A DNA stretch of 64,000 nucleotides from Nyssa sinensis (GCA_008638375.1 CM018035.1:29187807-29251806); one strand, 5' to 3'; positions 11,374 to 25,008 are shown, counted from the first letter of the stretch. Program-made: numbers and translations. Notes: generated by a model not told the origin, from the letters alone.

Positions 11374-14300
11374 TGTAACACCCCGACCCAACGAAGTGTC
11401 ATTAGTGATCGAGACCTTAAGTAACGAGGTCAGATTACAATATAGATATGTGAAGCTTTCAGTAAAAGTCCTAGGAAACCAAGACCTGTACATCACTTTC
11501 ATTGCAATTACCAACCTATTTCCGTTGATCCCATTGAGACTGTATACTTTCACTCTAATCGCCAACCTTGAATCAAGACATGAAAAAGAGATTGTTACGT
11601 CGAGTAGGTGAACAAAATGAATATAAAAACAAAACATGCTAAATACATGTTAAATACACACATTGATTGTGACCATGAGTGAGTATAACCAAAGTATGTA
11701 TATGAATATATAAGTATAAAAATATATTTATATACAAGAATTTATGAAATATATATATTTAAGTATATATGTACACATGAATGTGTTATGGTAAGTTAAG
11801 TGGTGACTAGCCAAATTTATGTAAAGGTGAATTATATATAATATATAATTACATAAAGTATATGTATTAAAGTATATAAACTAAGGGCAAGAAATGCAAA
11901 AAATAAGTATGTAATAAGATTAAGGACAGAGGAGAGAGGGAAGCGGTGGGCATTGCTCTCCATATCTCCTCCACGTGAGCTGCATGTGCAAGAAATGATG
12001 AAGAGGGAGGTGGCAGCCAGGTCATGTGTGCCATGCAAACACTAACACCAACAGGTGGCAATGCTTGCTGACCTCAAGGTCGATTTTGGAAGAGATTTAA
12101 GAGGGAGGAGAGGTGAAGTGAGAGAAAGAGAGAGACTGAAGAAGGAAGGAAAGGAACTAAAGAAGAAAAATTTTTAGAAAATAGTCAAACAGGTAAATTC
12201 CGGTTGAATTATATTCTATTACGTTTTTGATTTAAAGCATGCAAGTATAGGGTTTTAAATTACCTAGTATGAGCTTTATTTTGCAAAAATATGATTGAAA
12301 ATTATGAAGTATTGAGTGAGAAATTTGAGTCATAGATGAACATAAAAAAAAAATCAGGAACTCTGGTGCAAGTCTGAAATTATCAAAACCAAACCTAAAT
12401 TGGTGTATTGGGACTTCAACTAGACCTCATTAGTGTTTCCAAACCACTAGTCCGCGATCGAAAACCTAAAAGAATAAACCCTAAAACATGAGTTACAGGT
12501 TTCGGTCATGAAACCCAGTTTTTATTCTAGACTTCTAAACCCACTTTTGAAGATAGGAACGTGAACCCCATGAGAAATAAACCATCCCAGAAGAAACCCC
12601 ATAAAATTTGACTCAAAAATGGGTCTGTAGGACCAAGTTACAAGTTTGAGTATCGTTTTCCAAATCACGACTATGAGTCCAAATTAGAAACCCAAACCGA
12701 TGCCAAACCGTTCCTTGATGTATTAGAAATGGTTTAGACACAAAAATAGAGAGTTTTAGTGGTGCAAAATTCACGAAATTGGAAGGAAATAAACCCAGAA
12801 ATTAGGGCCGCAATATGGGTGATTAGGGGAAGACGATGAATAGTGTCGAGCATGGGTCGAACCTCGGGTCGGGTCCTGACCCGATGTTTTAACAAGGGTT
12901 CGGGTCAAACTATGTCGTTTTAATGAAGATTATATTTAAATTTAAAATTGAGGGCTAACGTCATCATGATGTCAGCATTACGTGTTAAACCGAATCAAAC
13001 CGATTGGTTTAGTTAGAACCGGATCAGTTCATTTAAAATGAAATTGAATCCATTGGTTCAGTCTGAAAGTTTGAGGAATTGGATTTTGACCCCTGAAATT
13101 CTGGCAAATCCTACTGTGGCCCAACCAAAATAAGTTAATATTAAATTAAAATAATATTTAAATGAAAAAAATTTCAAAAATACCCATGGGCCATAAATGG
13201 AGCAAAGGAAGTCCAAATAAAGTAAACCAATAGTGGGTTTTGACTATTTTAGACGTTCTAAACTCAATGGAGGGGTCCATTTCATGAGACGAGACTCTGA
13301 AAATTAGGACACAGTAAAATGTAAATTACGCATATTTCCCCTGACATGTCCAAAGCCAAATTAAAAGACGAGAAGGTCTGAATTGACTTTCTTCGACGTT
13401 CCGGACTCAACAGTGAGGTCCGTGTTTTGAAATAAAGTATGAAAAAATATGACACGTAAATATGTGAAGTTAAGAAAACGACCCTAAAAGTTAATAAAGC
13501 TACCAAAAGAGTATACGTTAAGAGATAACGCTTAAGATTAAAAAGAGAATTTAATTACGATCTAAGCATAAGGTAAGATCACCAATAGGTGGTATTCTAG
13601 TGACTATGAAGTTAATGAGACTACTTATGAATTGTTCTTAGAAAATACAAAGGAAAGGGAAAGGCACATCAATAGCACCAACCCAGAAGTATAAAGTGAG
13701 TAACCTTGCATTTGAAGTGGAGATTTAATTCCACGGATTTGAATGATGTTTTAACTATCAAATTCAGTCTTTATACGATTCCTATTTAAAATATTCTGTT
13801 ATGACATGCTCATTAAATGTTTTTATATATAGTTCCTTTCTTCGAAATATTTAGCATGCTTGAGTAAAATGCCAATTTCCTTAAATATTCTGAATTTGAT
13901 TATTCCAAGTATTTGAAGATCCTATCATGAAATCATGAACGTCATGTTTTAAATACTCATAAAAATTATCTATTTGAAGAAGCCATATGATAAATGTTTT
14001 ACAAGATAACAATGTAAAAGTCACATAGTCAGGATTTTGGGTTTCTTCGGAACTCAATTGCCCTGTCATGTGAACTGTCGCATCGTCAGGATTTTGGGTT
14101 TCTTTGGAACTCAATTGACCTGACATGTGAAATGCCCGGTAGCAGGATCTAATCCCCTAGGCAAATGAGATCGTAGCATTGAAGTAAAATGAGAGTTTGG
14201 TTTGAAACAGATTCCACCTAATTAAAGAGAAAAGATGACAAATGTTTTTGAAAATGGAAGCAAGTTTTTACCCCTATTTTATTATGCATGTTTATATGTT

Positions 14301-14955
14301 TTTGAAGTGCATATACTCTATGTGAAGAAATGTATATTTAGCTTGAATACTTTAAATGTTTCAAAGCTATCTTTATGAAAACTGCATGTACTCTATGTTC
14401 AAAGTATACGAGCAATTGGTAGTGAGTCGTTTATAAACTCTCACGTGTGAAACCACTGCCAATTGAAAACCCATGACAGATGCAGGAATTACTCATTGGG
14501 CTTCTCAAAGCTCATGCCATTCCCTAACATTTTTCAGGTACCAACGATGAATGGGAGCCTTGCTCCATTTTGGGATGATGATTAGTAGATCCGTTATGAT
14601 CACGGACTTTTAGAAGTATTAGAACATGTAGTTAGATAGACTTTGATGTAATAGATTTTGGACAATATGTATTAGGCCCGAGAGGAAATCGAATATGTAA
14701 TATGTATAAAACCATAGAATTTTATTTATGCTCTGAAATTATCATGTGTATCGCTATGAAGAGCGACAGTACCGGACGGATGTGCGAAAATTTTAAATAA
14801 GAAAAGGAAAGAAAAAGTTTTTCATGCTTCCGCAAACCAAGGCCGTACCGCCATCCGATACTGTTGCTTATGTTTCGCCTCGCCCAAAGGCTCTCGGGCC
14901 TGAAGGCGGCGGTTGTGATCCGAGATCCGCACAGGGTGGATTTCGGGTTGTGACA
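11374..14955 (+). repeat. Solo LTR, family C
   Basis: Runs from TGTAACACCCCGACCC to TTTCGGGTTGTGACA (3582 bp) with perfect flanking duplication GTACA (11369-11373 and 14956-14960). No internal coding sequence is present. Its 3' end closely matches 55490-55643, so it belongs with the solo LTR at 47135-55643. It holds the shared sub-repeats at 13140-13500, a tandem pair of about 65-bp units at 14010-14130, and a candidate intron from GT 13696 to AG 14537. It splits the family-A pol inside the integrase/chromodomain junction. Confidence 0.9.
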
Positions 14956-14960
14956 GTACA

Positions 14961-17640
14961 TGTGAAGGGTCGGTCTCGTACTTCCTCAACATCGACACAT
15001 GGAAAACATCATGGACCCCAGATAGTTGTGGCGATAATGCTAACTTATAGGCCATTTCACCAACCTTCCCAAGGATCTCAAATGGGCCTATAAATCGTGG
15101 CGACAGCTTCCCACTGCGCCCAAACCTCCTCAATCCTCGCCATGGGGCTACCTTGAGGAACACATGTCCCCCAACATCAAATGACAAAGGTCGTCGCCTC
15201 TTGTTTGCATAACTCTTCTAGCAGCTATGTGCTGTCAACCGACACTGCCGGATCACCTGTACCTTCTCCGTGGTCTTACGGACTAAGTCGGGCCCCAAAA
15301 CAGCTGTCTCCCCCACCTCAGTCCAACACATCGGTGAACGACACGGCCTACCATACAACACCTCGAATGGTGCCATCTTAATACTGGACTGATAGCTGTC
15401 GTTGTAGGCAAACTCTACTAAAGCAAGGTGATCCTCCCAGCTACCCCTAAAGTCCATAACACAAGCTTTAATCATGTCTTCAAGGATCTGAATGGTACGC
15501 TCTGACTGACCGTCAGTCTGAGGTTGACAGGCAGTACTAAACTATAGCTGAGTCCCTAAGGCTGTCTGAAGGCTCTGGTAAAACCATGCAGTGAAACATG
15601 GGTCTCTGTCTAAAACAATGGAAACAAGAACTCTATGTAGTTGTACTATCTCTCGGGCATACAACCTACTGAGGAATCCGTTGAATCCGTCGCTCTAATC
15701 GGTAGGAAATGTGCGGACTTCGCCAACCTGTCCACAATAACCCAGACCGCATCATGACCCCTAAGTGACTTCGGAAAACCCATCACAAAATCTATAGTAA
15801 CATGCCCCCACTTCCATTTAACCACTGGCAATGGCTGTAACAAAACCCCAGGCCTCTGTTGTTTAGCCTTTACCTACTGGCACGTGAGACATCTAGACAC
15901 GAACTGCACTACATCTCCCTCCATCCCCGTCCACCAATACTGGCGGCGTAAATCATGATACATCTTAGTGCCCCCTAGGTGCACTGTTAGGCGTGAATGA
16001 TAGAAATCTCTAAGGATATCAGCCTTAAGAGACTCGGGAATAAAGACTTTACCCATATACCTTAAGCCAAGGTCAGAATGAACCGTCCACCCCTCAAATC
16101 CCTCAGGACTAGCAACTCGTGCTCTAATTTGCTTTGCCTATGTGTCTTGTAACTGTGCCTCAATAACCCTGCTCAACTGTGAAGGCTGTGCACACACTGA
16201 ACAGTGTGGCATGCCCTTCAAACTCGGCTAAGTCTAAGTCAAACTCACCAATGTCTCCCATCATCTCCCACTCCCTAATAGCAATACTAGCAACAATGCT
16301 CCTCGGTCTCCTACTAAGTGCATTTCCTACGACATTGGCCTTCCCAAGATGGTACTGAAGGTCAAAGTCATAGTGCTTCATATATTCCATACACCTCCTT
16401 TACTGAAGGTTCAAGTCCTCCTGCATGAAAATGTATCTAAGGCTCTTGTGGTCTGAGAACACTTCGAACCTCTCTCCATATAAGTAGTGTCGCCAATTCT
16501 TAAATGCAAAGATGATGACAGCTAACTCTAAATCATGTGTGGGGTAGTTCTGCTCATGACTCTTCAACTGACGAGAACCATAGGCTACCACTCTATCCTC
16601 CTACCTCAACACACAACCCAATCCCTCTCGTGAAGCATCATAATAAACGATATAGCCCATACCTCCCTCAGGTATAATCAAGATGGGCGCTGAAGTTAGC
16701 CTTCTCTTCAGCTCTTGAAATGACTGCTCACAAGCATCTGTCCACTCAAATCTAATGCCCTTGCACGTCAGACGAGTCATCGGTGCAGCAAGATGAGAAA
16801 ACCCCTCTACAAACCGACGGTAGTATCTTGCCAATCCCAAGAAACTCCGAATCTCAAACACACTCTTCGGTCTCTCCCAACTCATAACAGCCTCAATCGT
16901 AGAAGGATCTACAGATACTCTGCCACTAGACACAACATGGCCTAGGAACTGTACCTTCTGAAGCCAAAACTCTCACTTCGAGGACTTAGCAAACAAATGA
17001 TACTCCCCTGACTCTATAGGAGCCATACGGTAAAGTGGAATGAAAACAAACATAGTGCCTGGGACAAGCTTTATCGTGAACTCTATCTCTTGTTTCGGCG
17101 ATAGGCTAGTCCAGTCACCCGAGAAGACATCTAGAAACTCATCTACTACTAGCGGCAACCCACTCTTTATAGTTCCACTCCTACCTATTATCAAGCTAGC
17201 CAACTTGTAACTGTGACCTCCCCAACTCCTCAAGTCGTACAAGGGTGGAACTAAGAAATTCTCACGATCTCCTGTGAAATAAGAGCTATCTCCCTCAAGA
17301 GTACACATTGTCACACTACCCTTGTAGCAATTTATGCTCGCCCAGTAAGCAATTAACCCCATAATAACATCAAAACCAAACATGCCAAGCAAGTGAAGTC
17401 AAAATAAAAAATGCGATCAGTTACCTCTATCGAGTAACCTCTACAGATCCTCGTCAATATTAGACTACCCCCAACTGGGGTGTCAACATGCAATAGTAGA
17501 TCTAACCAGTCTATATCTAACCCTAATGTCGTGGTAGATATGAATGAATGAGATGCACCCTAGTCTATTAGTATGCTGCCCCATGAACTAAATATAAGGA
17601 ATGTACCTCGAATCACTAAAGGTCCAGATGTAGATGCCTC
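14961..17640 (-). pseudogene. pol: Family-A pol: protease, deleted RT, RNase H, integrase
   Basis: Minus-strand pieces in order. Protease near 17640-17400 has GASHSF but the residue after the catalytic Asp is a stop codon. RT N-terminus (17190-17000) reads VDEFLDVFSGDW and PLYRMAPIE, then jumps straight to the end of RT (EFWLQKVQFLGHVVS, 16975-16930): roughly 150-170 residues with the catalytic FIDD are deleted. RNase H follows ([33 protein letters not shown]), then integrase with HHCC (HSRLTVHLGG...CLTC) and the Asp-Asp-Glu residues in VTIDFVMGF, LDRDPCF and GQSERTIQ. Many stops and shifts separate these blocks. The reading frame leaves at the GTACA duplication and resumes at 11373. Confidence 0.88.
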
Positions 17641-17749
17641 TGGTGTGGCTACTGCATTAACATAACTTTGTGTAGTCTGACCCTGCCTACCACTCCCTCT
17701 CTGTCCCTACTGGTCACCACCCCTCTGACTGGGAGTCCTAATGCTCAAT

Positions 17750-18359
17750 GTTGTGGGTGTGGGCTGAATATATGGTGTTGGTGGTCCATGGTCTAACTGT
17801 GGCTGTGGCAGAGGCACCTGAGTATACTGATGGTAATGTAAACTCTGCGAAGTCTATCCCTGAGGATAGTTGGCCCTCTCATGGCCCGTCTGGTGGCAGG
17901 TATAACAAAGCTGGGGTGCCTTCCACTCCTGACCCTGTACAGGAGGTGGAAGTAATCACTCGCTAGATCCAATCCCTTGTCCCCGGTTGTAGTCCTTCTG
18001 AGGGCAAGTGGCCATCTTGTGGCCATCTTGTGGCCAGGCTACCTACACCGATAACAAATCAAGGGTCTTTGGGATACCCTCCCTTGAGAAGCAGTAGGTA
18101 TAGTAGGTTGGGGGGCTAGAGATTGAATGAGTCTCTGCTGTGTCTGTGAAGAAGAAATACGAACTCGGTACCTCTTCAGTGGTCTCCTACCAGAGTATGT
18201 CAGGGTGGGTGTAAGTGTTTGTACAGAAGAAGTACGAACTCGATACCTCTTCAATGGTCTCCTACTAGGGTACACTGGGATTGGTGCAGATGTCTGTACA
18301 AAAGAAGCATGAGCTCGGGACCTCTTTGATGGTCTCGTTGGACCTCTCTTTGGAGACAT
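17750..18359 (-). pseudogene. gag: Family-A gag remnant with 75-bp tandem repeat
   Basis: It starts MSPKRGPTRPSKR at 18359 and lacks the central capsid domain seen in family B. Between about 18149 and 18340 the code is a tandem repeat of 75 bp (25 residues, RRPLKRYRVRTSSVQT type) in two full copies and a partial one. Two zinc knuckles follow. The first (CYRC...GHKMATC) has a stop and a 12-bp duplication of 'ccacaagatggc'; the second (CYTCHQTGHERANY) has Tyr in place of the last Cys. This protein would be unable to form a normal capsid. Confidence 0.7.
18149..18340 (-). repeat. 75-bp tandem repeat inside gag remnant
   Basis: Units start near 18149, 18224 and 18299 on the plus strand, each opening with 'gaagaa(g)tacgaactcg' or close and ending 'gtctgtaca'. 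The unit length is a multiple of three, so the frame is kept across copies. Confidence 0.75.
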
Positions 18360-19612
18360 GTGTCTGCAAGCCCAATGAGAAAAATTAATACTCTTTTCAA
18401 ATTAGACATAGGTGTTAAAAGAACACTAAGCAAGTACTTGTCAACACTTCACACTTCACAAGCAACGAATCTGATATGTTATGACACACTTGCCTAATCG
18501 ACACTTATAGAACTCATGCCAATCATCTCCTTCTATTGTTTACACTAAACGATTAATACCAAGTTCTAACACAACCTTTTTACAAGGAAGGAATTCATTT
18601 AAATGATACGATATATGCATACTCTAGTCAAGCTAATGTTCAACCAGCCTACCAATACCCAACCCTAAGTGAATGCCATCCAAAAATAATACATCTTTCC
18701 ACAAAGGAGTTTAATGCAAGAATATCTCTATATCCGCTATCCAGTCCATACTAAAAAAAAAAAAAATTTCCACAAGTCTAAATTCTTATTTTAGCATTCT
18801 AAGATCTTATGTGTCTTTTAATTTACGGTTTACTACCTCACTGACATTTGTTCATTTAAGGTTTTTTTTTTTGATAATTCTTTCATTATTTCTTACTTTT
18901 ATAACTAGGTAATAACCCTTCATGGATCACAACTCCTTTTGTTACTGGCTGATGGGGCGCCATCCATCAACGGTAACACAAGACTTGAGACCAATCTAGT
19001 CTGTATAAATATCGTAGTCATAGTACTATAACCCATGAATATCGGGTACTAACCTAGCATACACACACATACACACACACACACATATATATATATATAT
19101 GAGAACACAACCAGCCAGGTAGATAACTAGGTCCATGGTCTATCTTATAAATAACTAGGCATACTGCCTACGTATAGATAACTAAGTGCACAACCTATAT
19201 CTCAAATAACTAAGCATACGACCTATCCCATAAAATATACGATCTATCACATAGATATGCGTTTCTAATCTTAGTCAACCACTATATCAAACCATCACAT
19301 ACTCTTAGTCATGTTCTTATCAATAACTTACACTTAACAGGTAGTACGTATAAAGTGTCATAATGTACACTTAATCAATTTTCACACATTACACATATCA
19401 TGCATCTCACTACATTAAATCACATAGTCATGCATCATAATATAGCATCAATTAACACGTAATCACAACATGTCAAGCTTCAAGTGTAGATAATTACATA
19501 ACACACAAAATCCTATCGTATACTACTGGCAGTTTACACTAAGTCTCACCCTTTCCTCTAGGGTTTCATGGTGTTCAACAACACCCCACAGTCTCCAGGT
19601 ATTCGAACCTAT
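18360..19612 (-). other. Family-A untranslated leader
   Basis: No coding sequence was recognised between the primer site and the gag start. It holds a CA/TA microsatellite at about 19056-19100 and a 28-bp tandem repeat at 19123-19256. Confidence 0.5.
19123..19256. repeat. 28-bp tandem repeat in family-A leader
   Basis: The word 'ataacta(g/a)g' recurs at 19123, 19151, 19178 and 19206 with 27-28 bp spacing, each followed by a 'catac-gcctat' like stretch; a fifth degenerate unit ends near 19256. Confidence 0.65.
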
Positions 19613-19624
19613 GCTTTGATACCA
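19613..19624 (-). other. Family-A primer-binding site (Met-tRNA type)
   Basis: On the minus strand TGGTATCAAAGC lies 3 bp inside the 5' LTR end. It matches the initiator Met-tRNA primer site TGGTATCAGAGC except for one base. Confidence 0.8.
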
Positions 19625-19627
19625 CGT

Positions 19628-22600
19628 TATCACGCCCCGAATTTTTGCGAACCCTAAGCAGTGAGGGAAAACAATAAAGAAAAGGAAACTAAAGACAATC
19701 TAAATGGATTCAATTAAACATGCATTCCTTTCCTTCAATACATACACACATAAAATACATTTGATAGACATATTGGTCACATTAATTAGGCTTAAGCCCT
19801 TACATCTCAAAACGTGCCCCAAGGCCAAATACCCTTCTAAATCCTTTCCCCTTCTTTTTGTCAAGATATCATCAAATCTCATGTAGCAGGGGCGTCATCT
19901 GTAACATAATATCCCACGAACGGGTCAACTCAACTATTGGTATAATACAATCCTAATACAAGGAACAAAATTAAGGCATGGCATGTGCAAGTGTACATTT
20001 ATATCTACATGTCTTCCAACTCATCCGTACTATGCAATAGAAATATGCGTGACACACCCATGCAACTCTATGCCACACCCATGTCTCAGTTTCACGGATC
20101 GCTCCTAATGGTCGCTCGAGTACCACACCTGTTTCACGGACCGCTCCCGTTGGATCAAGCAAGCACCGATACACTGGTCAAATTTTGGGTTTTTCACCAC
20201 AGGATCTACACCCTCATAATGCATAACACCAAGTGCTCAACCCATACTATGCTTTCAAGGAATCACACCATTCCAATATGCCTTGATTCCACCATGCAAT
20301 AATGCAACCTCAATGAAACATTTTATCCACACATGAAGCATGCTTTAACAATGCATTTTTACTTAAAACAACAATAACACTTAAATCACCAAAATTCCTT
20401 CCTCATGTGTACATGCTATACATATTCCATTTAAGCACAAGCTCAAGTCGCACATTCTCAATCCTCAAAGAATATCAATCACACACTATACCAACACATG
20501 GAATATACATGTAATCATAATCCACATTTATCACTCAACCGAACCTCCAAGGAAATAACAAGAAACACGTAAGCACATAAATAATTAGGTGAATACACGA
20601 ATCATGAGATCAATATGAAAATCAATCCTAACTTAATCCTATTCCTTACTTAGCAAAATATCATACCTGATGGGTTGGTCTCAACCCGAAGAAATCGTGC
20701 TCGCGGTGTAGCTGAACTAACAGTGATAATGTAGAAGGTCAAACCGCCTTCTCCTTACCTTTCAGTGTCCTTAAAATCATCAAATGTAACTTAGTCTATT
20801 GCTACTTAAATTATGCTATTCATCAAATTTTATGTCTTTATTTCACAAGTTTCTATTTTGCTAAAATAAACTCTACCATTGAGTTCGGAATACCGAAGAA
20901 ATTCGGTTTACACTTTTGTGGAATTCAATTTGGACTTCTGTACTAAAAAGGGCAAAACGGTCATTTTGCACTTTTACGGGTTCTGACATCCTAAGACCTT
21001 TTTTTGCAAATCAAACTCCATGGTTGAGTCCAGAATACTCGAAATAATAAAAATCCATTATTTTTTTACTTTAATCGTACTCTGTTTGATTGCTTTTTAA
21101 CTCAAGGGCATTTTGGTAATTTTTAATGTTCCTACGGGACTTTTATTTTTTGGGACCTCGTCTCGCAACACGGACCTCACCGTTAGATTCAGAATGGTCA
21201 AGATAGTCAAAATACACTAATGACTTGTCCCATTTGAACTCCGGACCATTTTGTGATATTTAATTTAATTAATTAAATTAATATTTTATTCTCAGGGGTC
21301 TAATCATAATAATCAAAAGTTCTGGGGGTCACTTTTTAATTTCTTAAAGTTGTGGCGTTAAATCAGGCTTTTTGGTTTTTACTATCCTAAATTTGAATAG
21401 CCAAACAGTGGCTACCCCCAAAGCTGGGATAAGATATCCCTAAACCCAATTTTAATTTCTTAAACCTGTACCCAAAAACCCCCTATTCATTTTAAATTCA
21501 TAACTTAAACGACTTAGCTTTGATCACCCGTTATGTCCGAGCGGGTCAGGTTTGACCCGAACTCGAACCCGAACCCGAACCGACCCAGACCCAAGACCTT
21601 AAATAATCCTCCTTCTTCCCCGACTTTCTAGTAGGGTTCCGGCGGGTCTCCAGCGTCGGCGACCTTATTCTGATCATTTTTCTCCCTTTTTTCAATGCCA
21701 TTTTCTTCCTCTTCCCTCAAGGATCTCAACCCTATCCCCATTTTTCCTCAACCACCTTCCAATCTTCACGAATAAGGAGTCAAACCTCTCCGGTCAATTT
21801 TTTAGCCAACCCTTTCCTTTTAGTTTCGTGACTGTTCCCCCATTGTTTTAACCCCATTCTTCTTCAAATCATTTTCTGCACTTAAGAGGAACACTTCCTC
21901 ATGGTTTAAACAAGTTTTTAAGGCACTCAACCTACACACCCGATTATCTCTCTCTACCTGCAACTCCACTTTTCTAATTCATTTGTTCATCATCTATCTT
22001 GATTCTTTTTGCAATTTAATCTACATTTCATGCTCTACAAAACCTCATAAATCGAACTAATTATCATGCTTCAAAAATTTAAAAACAGAACTGAGCCACT
22101 CACCAAGTTTTCTGGGTTTTTCTGGTGTAGTCCCTCTCTTCCTCTTCTCCTTCATTTTTGGTTCAAGCCTCTGAGTCTCCCAGTGTCTCACGACCTCTCC
22201 AACTCAGCCTCTCCCTTTCTAATTTTCTCTCTTAACCAATGCACACAATTTTCATATACATAAGGGTATATACATACCCTCACGCAAACACCTGTAGTAG
22301 CCCTACTGCCCTTGACTTCTTCTTCTTTTCCTTCCCATCAGAATGCAGCTTTGCATTTAATGCATTGCTTGCATTTTGGTTTTTCTAAATATATATATAT
22401 ATATATATATATTATATTACACACCCCACACACGCTGTCAGCTATCACACACACACAGAGCAGCACACACACCCATCCACTTGCACACACACAGTTGTTT
22501 CCCCCCCCCACACTTGTGATATATATATATATATATTTTAAGCACATGTATATATATATAACATATAATATTATGTATACATATATATATATACACAAAA

Positions 22601-22690
22601 AAATACATAATACATATTTCGTACGTACACAAATATTCAAATTTAAATAAACAAAAAAAAAAATTCACTTAAAAAATTTAGATCTCTACA
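19628..22690 (-). repeat. Family-A LTR, 5' copy
   Basis: 3063 bp, starting TATCACGCCCC on the plus strand (the expected TG is TA here) and ending AGATCTCTACA. A 361-bp tract at about 20168-20540 is almost identical to 8643-9003 of the other LTR, whereas the flanks differ at several percent. A candidate leader intron on the minus strand runs from GT at 20665 to AG at 19899. It contains the (TA)n and CA tracts seen in the partner copy. Confidence 0.9.
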
Positions 22691-22703
22691 CAATTCCTTC
22701 ATC

Positions 22704-23240
22704 ATGGCTCCAAATCTTCGTTCAAGGCCAGTTTTTCAAAATCAACCTTCGACCAAAAATGAGGAGGAAGAAACCTCCAACCCTGTACAGCAACAGCTTG
22801 ATCAGATCCGACGACAGTCTGACCAGATACAGGAACAACTCTTGGCCATGTCTCAGGTCCTGGCTTCTCTAGCCCAGAATCTGCCGGGTCGCCCTATCTA
22901 CCTTCCACCAGGCATCCTTGAAGGAGGAAATCAACTCTCTTCCACCTCCGATGGGAGGCATCACGAAAAGGAAGATCCTGTGGCAAGTCTTCCCCATCCC
23001 GGGGTGCCGTTCATGCTAGAGATGACATTCATCCGTCAAACATCCTTGGTGAGGGGATGCCAAACCTTCGTCCCCCTATTCATCACCACAGCGGAACAAG
23101 GATCCTAAGCCCCATAAGTTCAGGGTCAAACCCAATGCAGTAGGTATCAATCCCACTCTAGAGGCCACCAGAACATGTTATTCCCGGCCAGAAGCATCCC
23201 CTATATATGGGACCTGAGGTCGTCGTGCCAGGGCAACACC
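22704..23240 (+). pseudogene. gag: Tat gag, N-terminal part
   Basis: Starts MAPNLRSRPVFQNQP 13 bp after the family-A insertion site. The first 134 codons are open, with a Gln-rich helical stretch (QQQLDQIRRQSDQIQEQL) likely to form a coiled coil, then stop at 23106-23108. Degenerate code continues to 23240, where the family-B chromovirus inserted; gag resumes at 34889. The start is supported by its position just after the Tat leader. The capsid core is in the second part. Confidence 0.75.
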
Positions 23241-24239
23241 ATTTATGTCACATCCCCCAGACCCACCCTGTGCGGATTTGGGGTACGTGGCAAAGGCCAG
23301 TTAGGCACCCATCGGGTTTTATCAGTTTTTTTTTTTTTTTGAAAACAAAACCCCGACGGTAATCCTAACCAAAGGCCATTCCGATCTAAATCCCAAGCAT
23401 AATGCATTCAACATATATAGTTTAAGCAGCGGAATTTTCACATGAGAATGCATACATATATACTTGGTAGAGCATTCAGGATATATCATAGTCAGACCTA
23501 TCTTAATCAAGATTACAAAACAGTTTCACTACAAAAGGTCATAATCTGTCCAGTTACACAAAAAGTACAAAAATGGTATAGATTCTCAAAAATGGGTTAT
23601 CATTCTATCTGGGGGTCTCCAACATTTTCCCCCTAAGTTCTGGACCTGCTAAACCTGTCCATTTGAGGGTTCCCCTGAAATTATTAAAATAATGGAATGA
23701 GCTTTAAAAAGCCCAGTGAGTAACACAGATATCCAGGCAAGAGTTTCGAATTCAATCTTTGCTTAAATCACATGGTAATTAAATCAGTTTGGAATTAATA
23801 GTTCAATAAATCCAAGTCAAATTCAATAGATCAAAACAGATAAACGGTTCAGAGTGCTAGCATATCAATCAGAAGTATAGTTAATCATTTGAGAAACTAA
23901 AAACCATGTCATCGGTGATAAAAGCATGCATTTAAAACGATTGCATTTAAAACATATGGTATTCGAAACAATTTAGCAGATCAAGGAGCAGTAACTTAAA
24001 CAGTGTCAGAAGTTACTCACCTTCAATATTCGAGTTTGAAGCTATGAACGGAGCCTTCCTCTTTTTCTCCTTAAGCCTGAAACAATTTATAGAGATTTAT
24101 CAACTCATGATCTTAGACTGAGTAAGTCTACCCTATGATGGGTTTCATGGAACTAACTTATAGTGGCTAGTTCATAGGTCTTACCTCTTAAGCATTTGGC
24201 TTAGGGTTTCAGTGCCTTCACACATTTATCGGTTCTGAT

Positions 24240-24830
24240 TTTCATATTATGGACCTAACCATTGAGTTCGGAAGGTTGAAGAAAGTCAATTTAGACTCTC
24301 TCGGCTTTTACATCTGGGTTCGGGTATGTCAGGGGTATTTTGGTCATTTTTGCCGTCACATAATTTCTGTCTCGGATTCGTCATCTAATCATGTATACAG
24401 TCTCACAAGTGTCAGGTCTACTACTGGTATTAATTCCATTTTAATCGGACTTCATTTAGGCCTTGTACAAGGTCAGGGGTATTATGGTAATTTCATATGT
24501 TGTATTTTTCGGTACTTTATTTGCAGTCACGGACCTCACCATTGAGTCCGGAATGTCCAACATAGTTAAAATGGACTATCTTTCAGTGAAATTTGGCCCT
24601 ATGTGTCATTAGGGGCAGTATGGTCATTTACCCTTTACATGTCTGTATTTTTCGGGACTTGGTTTCACAAATCGGACTCCACCATTGAGTCCGGAATGCT
24701 CGAAATAGTAAGATTACACTATTCAATCATTAAATTCGGACTTGGTTTGACTTGTTTAAGGTCCAGGGGCATTATGGTAATTATTCCCTTTTAATAAAAT
24801 AATTAAATAATTATTTTATTATTTTAATTA
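24240..24830 (-). repeat. Shared LTR sub-repeats, family-B example
   Basis: The core 'cggac(c/t)t(c)accattgagt(c/t)cgga' appears near 24248, 24534 and 24674, each followed 10-15 bp on by 'gaa(a)tagt' and a tract ending in 'aggggtattatggtaa' or similar. The same module appears in other LTR families of this window. The partner LTR has it at 32447-33030. Confidence 0.7.
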
Positions 24831-25008
24831 ATTTTTCAGGGGCATAATTGCAAAATATTTTCAAAATCTGGGCCTTAGTGTAATTCTGTTAAACAGTGGG
24901 GGTCAGTTTGCAAATTTTTAAAAGTTCAAAACTGAACCAAAGGGTTCAGTCTCTTTACAACTGAACCGGTCCGGTTCAGTCCGGTCCTGACCGGTTCTGT
25001 TACATTGC

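Larger units (their letters stand above)
8104..22690 (-). mobile_element. Family-A chromovirus, whole, inside Tat leader
   Basis: A minus-strand Ty3-gypsy chromovirus with LTRs 8104-11117 and 19628-22690 and the target duplication CAATT at 8099-8103 and 22691-22695. The Tat leader reads straight across the two breakpoints. Its internal region has a Met-tRNA primer site, a gag remnant, protease, a deleted RT, RNase H, integrase and chromodomain, and is interrupted by a solo LTR at 11374-14955. The LTRs differ by several percent over most of their length. The RT catalytic core is missing, so it cannot move on its own. Confidence 0.92.

Noticed and set aside
21550..21600. Telomere-like repeat ('gaacccgaacccgaacc')
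   Set aside because: Only a few degenerate units within an LTR; the unit is not the plant telomere TTTAGGG.
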